Positions 10,583 to 23,500 of a DNA stretch of 64,000 bases are shown here, one piece after another. The notes beneath the pieces were generated by a model. It was given only the letters and a program-made list of their open reading frames with translations, had not been told where the DNA came from and ran no database searches. Position numbers and translations under genes: made by a program. This DNA is from Clytia hemisphaerica. Its lineage: Eukaryota; Cnidaria; Hydrozoa; Leptothecata; Clytiidae. The DNA lies in NCBI GenBank assembly GCA_902728285.1, contig CACVBU010000590.1:186001-250000 (forward strand), written 5' to 3'. Positions within the stretch are counted from its first letter, which is position 1. Every line of letters begins with the position of its first letter.

Positions 10583-11783
10583 TTTTGAGGCAAAATCTTT
10601 TTTTATTAAATTGCTTTTCCTGTTAGATATTTTTAAGATTGAAAATTCCATCTATTCATGAAGCAGGTTTATCATACATACTAGTAATCAGTGGAACAGT
10701 GTGTGTTTTTCAGCTAAACGATATCGGTAGCTTTGGGAATGGTACAAAAAGCGTAGGATAAACCCTTATTTCTATGGTTTTTATTCCCATCTCGACTTAT
10801 GAATAAGAGTAATTTTATCGAAAAAATTTTTCAAATTAAAACGAACTAATAATCAAAATCATTGCCAAAAATTTTTTGAATGTTGAAAAAGTCAAAATGT
10901 TTTCGAAAGATTTATGATTTATTTTTGATTTATTTAAGATTTATTTTTAATTTATGATTTATTTCTGATTTATTTTTTATTTATGATTTATTTTTGATTT
11001 ATTTTTGATTTATAAATGTGTGTACGATATTAATTTTAGTGACATGCCTCTCGAATTTTAGCTGGGTTTTATGTCATGTTTCACTATAAAGTCATAAAAC
11101 CTGATCTGGACAATCTATGACCCTAAAACTTTGCACGAGTACTCTTAATAAGATTTTATTTAAACGTCAGAAAGTTTCAAGTCGTTTGAGAAATTTTTCA
11201 ACGAGATACACGCTTTTTATTTTATAAAAATAAACTTTATAAGAATGTCCATGATGAAAATAGCCAAAAAATTAAGAATATGCTACGAATATCACAATCA
11301 TGGAATTTTGCTACTTAAGCTAATAATTTCGATTATAAATTGTCAATTACCCCAAACTGCTCACTCCTTTCACAGAAATGTCATTTTAGGCTTGAGACGT
11401 ATGTACTAAATGTTAAATCTAGTCTGAATCAGGATCCTAACCTAAGAATGTTGTAAGAATATTTTAGGATGATTTTCCCAAAAAAGTTAAGAATATCCAT
11501 GATGAAATGGATTTACACCATTCTTATAAAAAAAAGCGTGTATACACAAAAGAACTCCAGCGTGGTAGATTCTAACCCCCCCTGGGGCTAATAGGGTTAA
11601 AACCATAATGCTTTGAATAAGCGGAATAAGACATTAAAAAGATGCATCAAGAGTCAAAGGTCAAGGGTCTTTTAATGATAATCTGATTAAAATTCGATTT
11701 AAAAATATTAATACCAGTGAGACAAATATAGATTTTTTGAAAGAAAAAGTATTCTAAAACTTGCCTTTATATTCCTTTAGTTT
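10583..11783 (+). other. 3-prime noncoding part of the DIRS-like element with a MITE fragment
   Basis: No gene seen. About 10790-11055 resembles a repeat also found in an intron at 27590-28205: shared gaataagagtaattttat, aacgaactaataatcaaaat, runs of gatttattttt and ttttagtgac/ttgcc(c/t)ctcg at the end. This suggests that a separate small element landed in the 3-prime region, possibly at the time the recombinase was truncated. Confidence 0.5.
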
Positions 11784-11934
11784 AGCGGGATTTCTGATGT
11801 TTTGAAAAATAGTCAGAAATCTAGTATCTTATCGGTTCCGGACGAATGTTCCGGCATGCGAATTATTGATCATGCGCATAAAAGGGGAGAAGTTATCACT
11901 CGTGTCATCTCGCATCAAACGTAAGGTCGCGTTC
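11784..11934 (+). repeat. Right 151-bp terminal direct repeat of the DIRS-like element
   Basis: Near-identical to 6265-6415 (ttgatcatgc here versus ttgagcatgc on the left). I did not find the B-type inner repeats expected of split-direct-repeat elements, so the ends look like simple direct repeats. Confidence 0.88.
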
Positions 11935-14523
11935 TCTAACTTGAGCTACTTATGCTAATGATTACTTTGTTTTTTATTCATGATAAACTTCCAATACGAC
12001 GGACGATGACAATCATCAACCAGCTGAAATGAAGAACGAGCAGATTTATTACTTATTATTAACATCCCATGGTTTTTTGTCCTACCAAAAGATCAGTCAG
12101 ATTGGCGAACAAGGCTGACCCCTATAGCCACGGCGATCTGGGCCCGGATTCAATATTCTTTTTAACCTCGCCCTAGAACTCAGAAAAACTTATGCAACCT
12201 TATTTTTTTACATTTATCCTTTGAATATCGTTAGAATGTTGAATTAAAACATCATTTCCTGTTTTTTTGGTTGATCCGATTTTTCATAATATGGATTCCG
12301 ATTCTCGTGTATCCCTTCGGGGATTTGATGTATCCCTTCGGGGATTTTTATTTTCAGGCCAAAAAATTAATTCAAAGGAAATTATAATGAAGCAAAAATT
12401 GTTGTTTTCTCAGAGGCATTATTAAGACTGACCCATTTCAATAGAGAAATTCATCAAATGACCATTGTTAGCAGTGTGAGGGCAAAAAGTTATCATGAAT
12501 CCGATTTTTTCATAATTCCAAGGCCAGATCGCAGGTTTTTAGTCCAGGGGAAGAGGATCATTAGTTCAGGGGTCCTCTAAGTTATTTATAATTATTCAGA
12601 AGAATCAAAGAACGGATCGACAAACCAATAAAGTTATTAAAGAACCGTCACTCATCAAGTCAAAGATACATTGGAGAATATCGTAATTATACTAAGAGAA
12701 CTGAACTGGAATACTGAGATGATACGAGATTCGTGAACGGGTTAATAAAATCGAATAATCTCATGATACAACACACAGTACCAGAGGAACATAAATATGA
12801 ATGTATATATGTACGGCTATTTATTATTGTCAATAACTTATATATTTATCATTACTTTGTCAATTTATTACTTGACTTGTATTTACCGACCTTGCGTTAC
12901 CGTTACGAAGATAGTCCAAATGTCTACAATTTATTGTTTAAATCCTTTTGATAACTGATAAGGAGGAAAAGTTAAGATAGGGTTATTTCTTTTGAAAAGC
13001 GAGGATAAAAGGATATCTTAATAACGTTCATTACAAAACCTAATTTGTATGTTTTGTGAGAAAAATTCAATTTTTTGGGACCTCACTATGGCGAGGGTTT
13101 TTAATACCAACTTTTTTTTCGATACCAACCTTTTTTTTGATACCAACTTTTTTTGAAAAAAGTTGGTATTAAAAACCCTTTTGGTATGGACCTCACACTG
13201 TGAATTCGATCAAAGTGTGTATTTAAAAATATTTTATTTTATAGTATTGTTTGTACGTTTGATACACCATCCTTTTTTAATATTTTTTAAAAAAGAACCT
13301 GTAATTAAAATATTATTCATTAGTTATCTATTACACCCATGTCTCAAAATTCGTTATAATGAAGAAATTAATCGGATGAAAGGAGATATCGTAAACACTC
13401 TAGGGTTACCCAAAGTCAGGAAAAAGAAAATCGCAAAACAGGTTTATAACACTGACCTTTATATATCTCTGGACCAAGCTATATCCACCATCTTTGATTA
13501 TTGAAATTTGGTACCCGCAAAGAAGCCACTGTAGTGTTTGAAACTTTGCCTAACGACAAACGGCGCTACATTATTAGACGGCGTTACATTTATCCAGAAC
13601 CAATTTTTGACAAAGTCACAACCCGTGATCGTCTACAACAAAAGAAATCCATTAACTCGAAACATTTCCATTGTTTTCAGGAAGCTCTCTTTTCATTCCT
13701 GGGTAACTTTCGCAAAATGAGCAAGTATTCACAATTCTTTTGCCTTCAAAGTTTTCTGAACTGGAAATCGATCGATAAAGTTTTTTTAGCTGGAATGTTC
13801 TTTCAAGAAAAGACACTAACTTTGCCCACTTTATCCAATGATGCATAGTCTAATTTGACCGTACACCTTACGAGCCTTTTTTATCGTTTAAGGTTAAACT
13901 TGAAGCACAGACGCCTTTTATTAAGAACGAGTAAATTTTCAGGGTTCAAATGTTTATAAGCTGTTCTTAAAATCCCGAATCCCGTCTGGTTATCGATAAA
14001 ATTTCAAGTCAATTGAAACAATATTTGTCAAATTATTTAATTTTACATCCGAAATTTTTAAAGAGGAATCATGAAAGCTTCTCAAATTCATAACACACGC
14101 TGATAAAATTAGATTTCATTTATAAGGAAGCTTTTGGGGTATCTTCTGAAAATATTATTTTGATGAAAAGCGGGAACATCATAGAAAAACATGTGCAGAC
14201 GTACTGCATGACTACTTTGCCTGTTTCATTTTTCTTATAAAAACAGGACACTCAAGGAGACAGAGATGGATTTCTATTATGATGAACAGGTTACAATAGA
14301 AAAGACAAAGAAGCAATCCGCTAAGGAATTATCGTCCTCCATCCAGCTCCACCATTACTTATCCCTGATCTGATTTCGCTAAAAGTTCGTATAAAATATT
14401 TATATGTTCTGCTTACAGTGAAATAAATAGAATCACAAAATTCTGAAGAAAATTCCCAAAAATATTTCTCGATATTCTCTTTAAACTATATTTTTAGTCT
14501 GATCCATTTCGGAAGATTATTCG
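11935..14523. other. Intergenic, repeat-rich; two adjacent open frames of unknown nature
   Basis: Between the DIRS-like element and the 3-prime end of the NACHT/WD40 gene. It contains a doubled 22-bp phrase tatcccttcggggat (12309-12345) and an inverted repeat near 13100. Plus-strand frames at 13163-13504 and 13501-13848 are unrecognised; the stretch NTDLYISLDQAISTIF resembles DFYISMDQVFSTIF encoded at 21411-21460, so these may be fragments of one old mobile gene. I see no promoter or RNA gene. Confidence 0.4.
13098..13178. repeat. Inverted repeat with internal taccaactttttt units
   Basis: Left arm gggtttttaataccaacttt near 13098 and right arm aaagttggtattaaaaaccc ending near 13178 pair; between them the unit gataccaac(c)ttttttt repeats. 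A related repeat lies at 40360-40540. Confidence 0.65.
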
Positions 14524-17500
14524 TTAAACAAAGTCTGGGGTCGTTTTGAGGACATACACCATAGAATTTTCACTAGCCGCTAGAAATATTTTCTCGGATG
14601 GATGAGCGGCTAAGCATGTATATCTTTGAGCACGATGGTTGAAAAATCCATAAATATTCTCCCCAGTCTCGGTGTCAAAAATCCTCAAAGTCCCATCTAA
14701 TGATACTGTCATGACTTGACTTTCCTCGTTTAAAAATGTAGCATCCATGCACAAGCGAGTGTGTCCTAGAGTTTGAGAAGATTGGAAAGATTATAAATTT
14801 TGGAAGTCAGGAAGTGGTCATAAGTTATCTACTAGAGGGGGGGGATTTTTCCAAAAATTTGAAAAAAATCTCTTACCATCCCTCTAGACATGTCCAAAAA
14901 TTTTTCGAACCCCCCTTAACCAAGCCAAAAGATTTTCGCACCCTCCCCCCTAAGAAAAAATCTTAGATACTCTCCCCCCCCCTCGTGCAATCCTGACCTA
15001 TTGTTCATAAGTTAGTCCTTTGATTTTTGTGTGTTTTTTTCGGGAAATTTTATCGTTGTGAGTGTTATAACTAAAGGCGCAACCGGTTTGTGCTGACAGA
15101 GAACATTTTAAATGTTTAACCCTCTCAATTTGCTAAAACCTGAAAATTTTTGTTGTTAAAAAGCCTATCACACAAATAAATTTAAAAATGACTACAGTGC
15201 AGGGACAATGCACCTCCTAGGTGACCCTAAGTGTATACTGTTAGTGCGGAAGTTATTGAAAACAAGACTAAAATTGAGAAATTGAGATTTATGCAGCATA
15301 AAAAGACAAATAATAGATTATGATGATTGGTGTAAAGATTTAAAACTTTTCAAAAAAGGCTCTGATAAATGGTTAAAAAAGACTTCATTTTTGAATCAAC
15401 CTGGTGTCAAAAAGATTTCGCACCCCCTCTTCCTAAGGATTGCAAAAAACTTTCGCATCCCCCCCCCTAAGGATGGCAAAAAATTTTCGAACCCCCCCTG
15501 AAATCCTCTTACTCCCTCTAGTAGATTTTATGGCGGCTCCCTAAACTTCACAAGTATCGGCCTTGCCTCACAGCCCTTTTGGAATTTCCTTCCACAGTGG
15601 GGATGAAAGTTTTTACCGAAATCCCAATGGCAATAGAAATTTTATTGTTCTCAGGCTAAAACTGTCCTATGGGGATGGTTTTTGATTGTGTACATTTTCA
15701 GACTTTTCTGTAAGAAAAAAAAGTTGATCAGCGTGAAAAATGGTAAAATCTAATAAACACTGGACTTAAGAAACTTTACCTTTGTATTCACAAATATCTT
15801 TTTCAGATTCCGGATCATATTTAAAGAAATTGTGGTTACTGTCATTGCCATTATATAAAAGACAGTTATTTGAAAAGAACCCGCCGATTATTTTGTAAGC
15901 GCGTTGAACGTAATATTTGATTGTTCCATTGGTCAAATCAAACGCCATGAAACCTTGAAATAAAATGAAAAGAAAGATATTTTGAATGATGTTTTGAGCA
16001 TTATGTAAATTAGACAAGAGTCTACTTCTGTCTGAACTTTGCTTTTTGATGATTTTGATGATTCTGAGTCCAGAAAAGTAGACTAGAGGAACCGACATCT
16101 TGATTTCTTTCATTTTCGTGTTCAAAACTACAACAAAACAACAAAACAATAAAATGTGGGGGGCGTACGGTATTTCGGAATTGCGGAAATCGACCCTTTT
16201 TTCTTCGGAAATTTGGTGAAAAATTAGTCAAAACGACAAAAAATACCCATAAAATCGGTATCGGAATTGCAAGTATTCTTTTACGGAATTTCGGAAATTT
16301 TAGCAAAATTACTTGGTATTTCGGAAATAGCAAACCCCGTACGCCCCCCCCCCTAAAATATGTTCTAAAACCCAACAAAGTATACAAACCCCATAAAAAT
16401 ATCTCCCAAATTAAAAAAAGTGGGTCTATTAAGCTTTTTTTACATGCATGTAAAATTCTAATTTAGACCTTACGGAAAATCGTTCGTAAAGCTATCTTTT
16501 GGGAATCTCCCAGACTTTAAGTAGAGTTTTTGTTGATTAAAGCTTTTTTCACATGCACGTAAAATTTTACTTTAGACCTTACGGAAAATCGTTCATAAGG
16601 CTGTCTTTTGGGAATTTCCCCGACATTCTGTAGAGTTTTTGTTGATTAAGTAGGGTCTTACGTGACTTTTCCCTCCGTTTAAAACTTTTTAAGCGTTAGC
16701 AAACTTTACATAAGGCCTTAAAACACCACGTAAGCTTAGGGAAATTCCCCACCCTTTAAGGTCTTAAGTAAAAATTTACGTACATATGAAAAAAGCTTTA
16801 CGGAATTCACACATGAAAAATTAGTCAAAACAAGGAAAATTCCCATAAAATCGGTATCGGAATTGCAAGTATTTTTTTACGGAATTTCGGAAATTTTAGC
16901 AAAATTATTTGGTATTTTGGAAATAGCAAACCCCGTACCCCCCCCTAAAATATGTTCTAAAACCCAACAAAGTATACAAACCCCATAAAAATACCTTCCA
17001 AATTAAAAAAAAGTGGGTCTATTAGTCATGGTTTTCTGTTTATTTTTTCTCCAAACCACCTCAAACAAAGCCAAAATATCAAGCTGGCCAAATTACACTA
17101 GCCAATTTATCAGCGCTATCCAGTTTATCAAAAAGCACTAAGAAGTCCCGGGCTATTTGTAAATACATCCCTTTCTCACAGACCTACTGGGAACTCTTTC
17201 CACTGGAAAAATTGTCCAAAATATCGTTCCGGTGGGGAATTTTTCTCCAATTTTTGTCCCCACTGATAATAATCAAATAAACTAATTCTCACTGCACAAT
17301 ATTATGCTATTTTTCACATCCCCACTGAATTTTCTGACTTGAAAACAAAAGCATTAAAATCCCCAGCCATAAAAAATATGGGACTATCGATCCCTATCGA
17401 GTTTCAGTCAATTATTTTTATCCCACTGGCTGAAAAAAATCCTACCGGGTCTGTGAGAAGGAGATCTGTAAATGATCTTGGTAAATATTGGAAAAAGTTC

Positions 17501-20500
17501 TAGAATTCCGAAGTCAAATTGGAATGATAACAAAAATGAATTTTTTCAACTTCTCTTGAAGAGAAAGCAGCACATCTGCATTTCCCCATACTGCATAAAA
17601 TTGAATAAAAAATATCTGGCAACAAATACACAAATTCTATGAAATAACTTTGCTTACCATTAAAATATCCTGACACGCAACCTAAATCTCCAGTTTTATT
17701 GATAGCACAAGCATACATTGGTTTACTGAACCCTTGGAGCAACATTTTTTCCTTGAATATTTTCAAATCTGATACGTCCAATACCTTAAAAACATAAGGC
17801 TATTTTGATATTTTGCTGTTTCTGTAATCCTTTATATAGGCGAAGTGAGATACCCTGCAAAATGTCTGAGGGAGTGCAGACGTTTATGACATATTCATTA
17901 TCTTGTAATAAAACAAAGACAATAATTACAGTGTCGTTAAAACTGCTCTCATCCATAAATTTTGCAGGGTATCTCAAAACACACGAATCCTATGAAATAG
18001 GCTAATTGTAATTGTATAGGGTACCTTTGCTACACCTAAGTATTCTTGATTCCCAGTAACTATCAAATTTGAGCCAGCGTCATCTAAATCCATGAATGAT
18101 AAACAGGTATTATCTTCCGGTGTAAAATATTCATACTCTGAAACCAGTTCTAATTCGGCAACTTTGAAACACGCAATTTTTGTTGTGTTACTGAAGATAA
18201 TCACATGTGTACTGTCTGGGTGGAGGACGCCTCGTAGTTCAGTGCTCTTTGCTGCTTCTCTGGATAACTTCAACTCAAGAGTAGCTGTATCGTACAGTCT
18301 AAATAAAGAAAATTTGTTTTTTAGAGATTTGTATTTCACTCAGTTTATTTTTTGCTTTCGAGTCAAACCATAAGATGTTTTTAACATCGATTCTACTATC
18401 GTAGCAAAAGCTAAATTAAGCATGCAAGATCCAAAATTTTTCATAAAGGCAATTTTGACATCAGAATTTCAGTGAGCAAGCATATATACGGCACACGAAA
18501 ACAAAAATTTTCCTTTTGGTGACAAAAGTTTTATGAAAAAGGGTCACAAAATCACATAAAAGCACATCACAAAAATTTGCTAAAATGAAGCATTTTTCGA
18601 ATATGATTCGCAATTCTTATAGGTATGATAAAAACAATTTTAAGTGCAGATAGTATTTTAGCCTACATGAATGCAAATAATCTCTCTCTATTTACTGAAA
18701 ATAATATTACCTCAACCAGCCTTCTGCAAGGGTTAAAAATTGAGTTCCATCTTTAGTGAAAGCACACCATCTAACAATTTCTTCCACCATTTTCGGGACT
18801 GTATTTTTCTTTGATTCTTTTGTCACTGGTAATTGCCACAGAATGGTCTCATATAACTCACTTGACAAAACCTTAAAAGACAAGTAGTCAGCTGAACAAC
18901 ATTTCTTCTTGCATATTTTAGGGGTATTTTGTGGAAACAATAGTTTTTCGCCAGAATTAAAATTATAAGAACTATATTCAAGATGACAACTTTCCTGTCA
19001 GTTTGAATGATAAATTTTGAAGGTGCTGGTTGAAATTTTCACAGTATTAACTTGATGTACTTTTTCATTGATTTCTAAAAAGATTTCACTGAAATATTGT
19101 GAAGGCATTTCGAGGCACTTTATTAATTTTTGAGTTCTTTCAGTCCCAGCCATTTTGTGCTTGTTTAAATTTCTTATTGTTGATCTTTTCTTTACAATGA
19201 GTTTATAATACAAGTGTATTATCAAGGGCATATCATTAATGTCTAAAACGCACTGAGAAGTAAGTATTACGACAAACCATCAAAATTTACCATTAAAGAT
19301 GCTACATTACTTATTTCTTGATCAACAAATAGTCATCAAATACGACAGAGATAGAACAACAGAAATTCAGATGTTATCATTCCAGCCGCGGCTTTCTTAT
19401 ACTATGGCTGAACAACATTTCTTCTTGCGGGAGGCCAATGAAATTCATGAGCCCATTTCTTATTAACACGTCAATTTTTTCAACAATTTTCAAATTTTCA
19501 AATTCTACTGTCTATTTTTTAGACTTGAAACAGGTGACCTAGCCTAACGGACAAATAGATTTTATTAGTTATATTTTTGCAATAAAAGCTCTGACTATTC
19601 ATTCATTTTGGATTAGTCTAATTTTAGATACGAGGTAAATTCTCTACCTGATTTTTTCCAGGGACCAGTGACATATTTTGGATGCTAGCTGCGTGACCTT
19701 TCATTTCTTTAAGTAGCTCACCGGCTGAAAGTAGATAAAAAATTAAATGACTTTTATGGAGCGCTGTTATGCGCAGTTTTGTAATTATTGCGCAGTTTTG
19801 TAATTTTTGAGCTGCGCACTTTTGTAATCAAGTGACTGCACACTTTTGTAATTTTAAAATAAATCGGCTGAATTATTTTCAAAGTTCTTTTTTACAAAAT
19901 GAATTAACTTTTTGAAAAGTATACATGATGTGTGACTATTTAGAATAATTCATTTCAAAATTCCGAGTTGAAAGAGTTATAACTCGGCATTACGTTTTTA
20001 AGTTTTATTAATAAATTTATCAATTTGTTCGGAACAACTCGGATTAACTTAATCAAAATAGTGTCAATTATATAGCGTTAATCAGTATCAGTACTCTTTT
20101 CAAGAGAATGAATGACTGTTTTGCAATGTATTCATACTATGCAACCACTTATATAAGTTATGTCGAATTTAAGAGTTGAAAGAGTTATAACTCGACATTA
20201 CATTTTTGGCATAATTCTTTAATGAGCCAAAAAGCTGCGCAGAAATTACAAAACTGCGCATAACAAGCGCAACATCCAGTGTAGACCGACACTAATGCTG
20301 AAATTTTTACTGCATTGGGTACAAATTCTTTTCTGATCTAATATGTTTAAAGCATGATCTCCATTTAAGGAGAACTGATGATAGTTGGGCGTGCGACGTC
20401 ACACGGCAAAATGAGCATTGAAGCTAGGTAAGTTTAGATAAAAAACGACTTGGCTGAAAGCATTTTATTTAGCGCCCTCTCCCCAACATTTTCTTGCCCT

Positions 20501-23500
20501 CCCAAGCACCTCATATTTTAACAAACACCCGCTCGCCCTCTGATTCTCGCCCTGTCACATTATTAAATAACAGACTAGTTTGCTAGTATAGCCTAACCAA
20601 TACCCAATTATTTTCATAAATTCGGTGTTAGGATATTGACGTAATGCTTTTGGTTATGGTTATCCAAATATGAGACTTAAGGATACATTTTACATCTAGC
20701 AACCGTAGCATGAAGGTAGAACCCCCGTCTACGGTTCAAGAGATTGTGGGCTGATATCAGTAGCGTAGTGGATCGATGACTAAAATTCGGACAAACTGGG
20801 GAGGCAATTTTATAAGATTTTGATTTTGGCGCCCCTTATGAAAATTAAATATCTTTTAAAGAATTACGCGAGCTAAGCGAACACAAAAATTTGGGGGTAT
20901 TTTCTCTTATTTTGGCCATATATAAGTTTAAAAAGAGCGTACGGCCGCCGAAATTAGTAATTAGAGGCATTTTTTTACGCCCTTTTTATTTCAGCCCCCC
21001 CCCCCGCTGGGGGAGGGGGCCACCACGCTACTGGTTCATATCCTAGCTAGGTAGAAGACCTCAAGAGATGGATCAAAAGTAAGTGAAGAAATTCAGGAAA
21101 AGGATTGACGCCCTCCCCTTCCAGTTGACAGCTAAAAAAAAGAGGGGAACCTTCGGGTCTCCCTCGACTGCAGTCACAAACTTTTTATGTTACATTTCAT
21201 ACTTACATATGTTAAAGATTCTCAGTTCATTTCGACAAAATTGTATTGTTAGGATTCTCTCACCGATATCATCATAACACACAGACTTGTGTCCTCTATA
21301 AAGAGGTGATTTAATGTCAATGTCATCATTATCTTCAATTTGGTTACAAAGCTCCACAGATGACTTGGTTACTGACCATTCTCTTATGATCTATATGAAA
21401 AATGAATTCGAAGATTTCTATATATCTATGGACCAAGTTTTTTCCACCATCTTTGAAATGGTACCCTAATAAGCGCTACTCGATGCGGGTCAATTTGTAA
21501 TTCAATTTAAAAAAAATTTCAACGACATTGAGGAATGCTCCCATTAGGGTGCCACTTTCAAGAATCTCCTATCAAAGATTAGTGATCTTAAGGATCTAGG
21601 ACTTTTGAAGAGTACGGCAGGATTGAACAAAAAGAAAGCCCTTTGGGATTGATATCTCGATCGCAGCTTGATTCTATTCTTTTCATTATCAATTTTCTCG
21701 TGAGAATAGTTAATTTTAATAGGTAATTAATGGACGTTTTCAAATCTGAAGACAACTTGAAAGTTCTGTTTTGACATCGTCTTCAGGACAAAGACAGTAA
21801 AAGAAGAGAACAATAGTTTTAAATGATATGAATCCCTTAAGAATTATATCGTTATTTTTTACAAAAACTTTCCTGGATTTCAAATTTGCTCATGTGATAA
21901 TAAATCTAGATAAAATCGGATAACATTTGACATTTGATTTTAAGATTTACTTCACGTCCTTATTCAAGTTGCAGTCCTAGATGCTTCAGGTCACTATTTG
22001 CTGGTTGGCAAGGGTGAAGAAGCTCTGTAAGTTTTTATGATTCGACTAAAACACAATGAGGCTCATCAATACAAAAATGGATATGGGAGAAAATGTCTGA
22101 AGCTTCCAAAAACAGCGACGTCTTTATATAACTTCAGAATCTAAAAAATGTGAGAGAAACTTCGGCATCTTAACTCTGGCATGGTCCAACTTCTCAGGCA
22201 AGAATAGGAGCTGGCTTGACTTGGATCTATTGTGACGATTATTGGACAAATTATTCATGAATTACATACATAGTCGTCTGATCCAGAGATGATTTTGTTT
22301 TCTGTTGGATGAAATGAAAGACAATGTATGACGTCACAATCACATGTAGCCGAACAAAGTTGATTCCCTGTAAAAAAATTGGAAAAAAATGAAATGTTGT
22401 GCAACATATTGGATATTATCAAGACCTCTTAAAATCGACAAATCCTTATCGGTAGAAGATTCGTCAGTGAAAAAATTCGTCGGCAAAAACTATTTGTCGG
22501 CAAATCATGTCGTCGTCAAGAAAATATTTATTTATTTTCTATTGACGTAACCTCATAAACCTAGTATCCCACTGGGAAAATTTTATCATATAAAAAACAC
22601 ACCTTGGAGATCCCATCCAATTATATCACCACCCAAATGAGCTGAGAAAATCATATTTAAACGTTCATTATAGCAACAATCAAACCCAGGTTTTTCAGTA
22701 CACCATTTTTTGACGATTTTCAATGAATTGTTATCAAGAACTGTAATCCAGGTAGCTATGTATCTTTCATTTGAATCCACATGTGCATGGATGTTAATTT
22801 CATTCCAACAAGCTAGAAGGTTATCACCAGTGCAAGTAAGCCATGAAGTACACAAATCCTTAGATAAATCAATAAAAATCATTTAACGTATAGATATCCT
22901 ATCAATTCAGTATTGGAAATAGCAAAACATACTGTAGATGCACAGAGTTTACAGCCGGCGATGGGCCAGTAGTTAGAGAAAACTAGCCAGAAACTTAAAT
23001 TTTGTACATAGGAGATATAAAGAAAAAACACTACGGTCAGATCATTTATGTACCCTTAAATGATCTGACCGTAGTGTTTTTTCTTTATATGCCACACTTA
23101 TTCCTTAATTACTCATGATGTAATTACTTAAATTCATTTTTTCAAAAGCAGTTTGTTCTTAAACATGTCAAAGAAAACATAAGGTTTTATCTTCAAATTC
23201 TGAAATTGATTTTTCATTATGACCAGAGCCCTTAAGCGCATACGAAATGATTATAATGATGATTAAAATGGCGCCTAAAATGAGCTTGGAGACATACCTT
23301 TTCAAAAATTTGAACAACATCTTCCAAAGTACCTTTGGAAATGTTGTATCTTGATATTGTTCCGACAACACCAAGTATCAAAGTTTTGCCATCCGATGAA
23401 ATGGAATCAGCAGATCCCATGTCCTTGAAATCGTGAATTACTTCTCCACTATTCATATCAAATACAGCTGTGAATTTACCAGTAATAGCAACAATATCTC

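Larger units (their letters stand above)
6265..11934 (+). mobile_element. DIRS-order (tyrosine-recombinase) retrotransposon, damaged
   Basis: A 5.67-kb element bounded by two 151-bp direct repeats. In order it carries a gag-like ORF with a CCHC zinc knuckle, a reverse transcriptase/RNase H ORF with YLDDG, a separated downstream pol fragment, and a tyrosine recombinase ORF. That order is characteristic of DIRS/PAT/Ngaro elements rather than LTR (integrase) elements. Both pol and recombinase are broken (see their entries), so this copy should not be autonomous. The two terminal repeats differ at one position that I noticed, suggesting a fairly young insertion. Confidence 0.85.
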
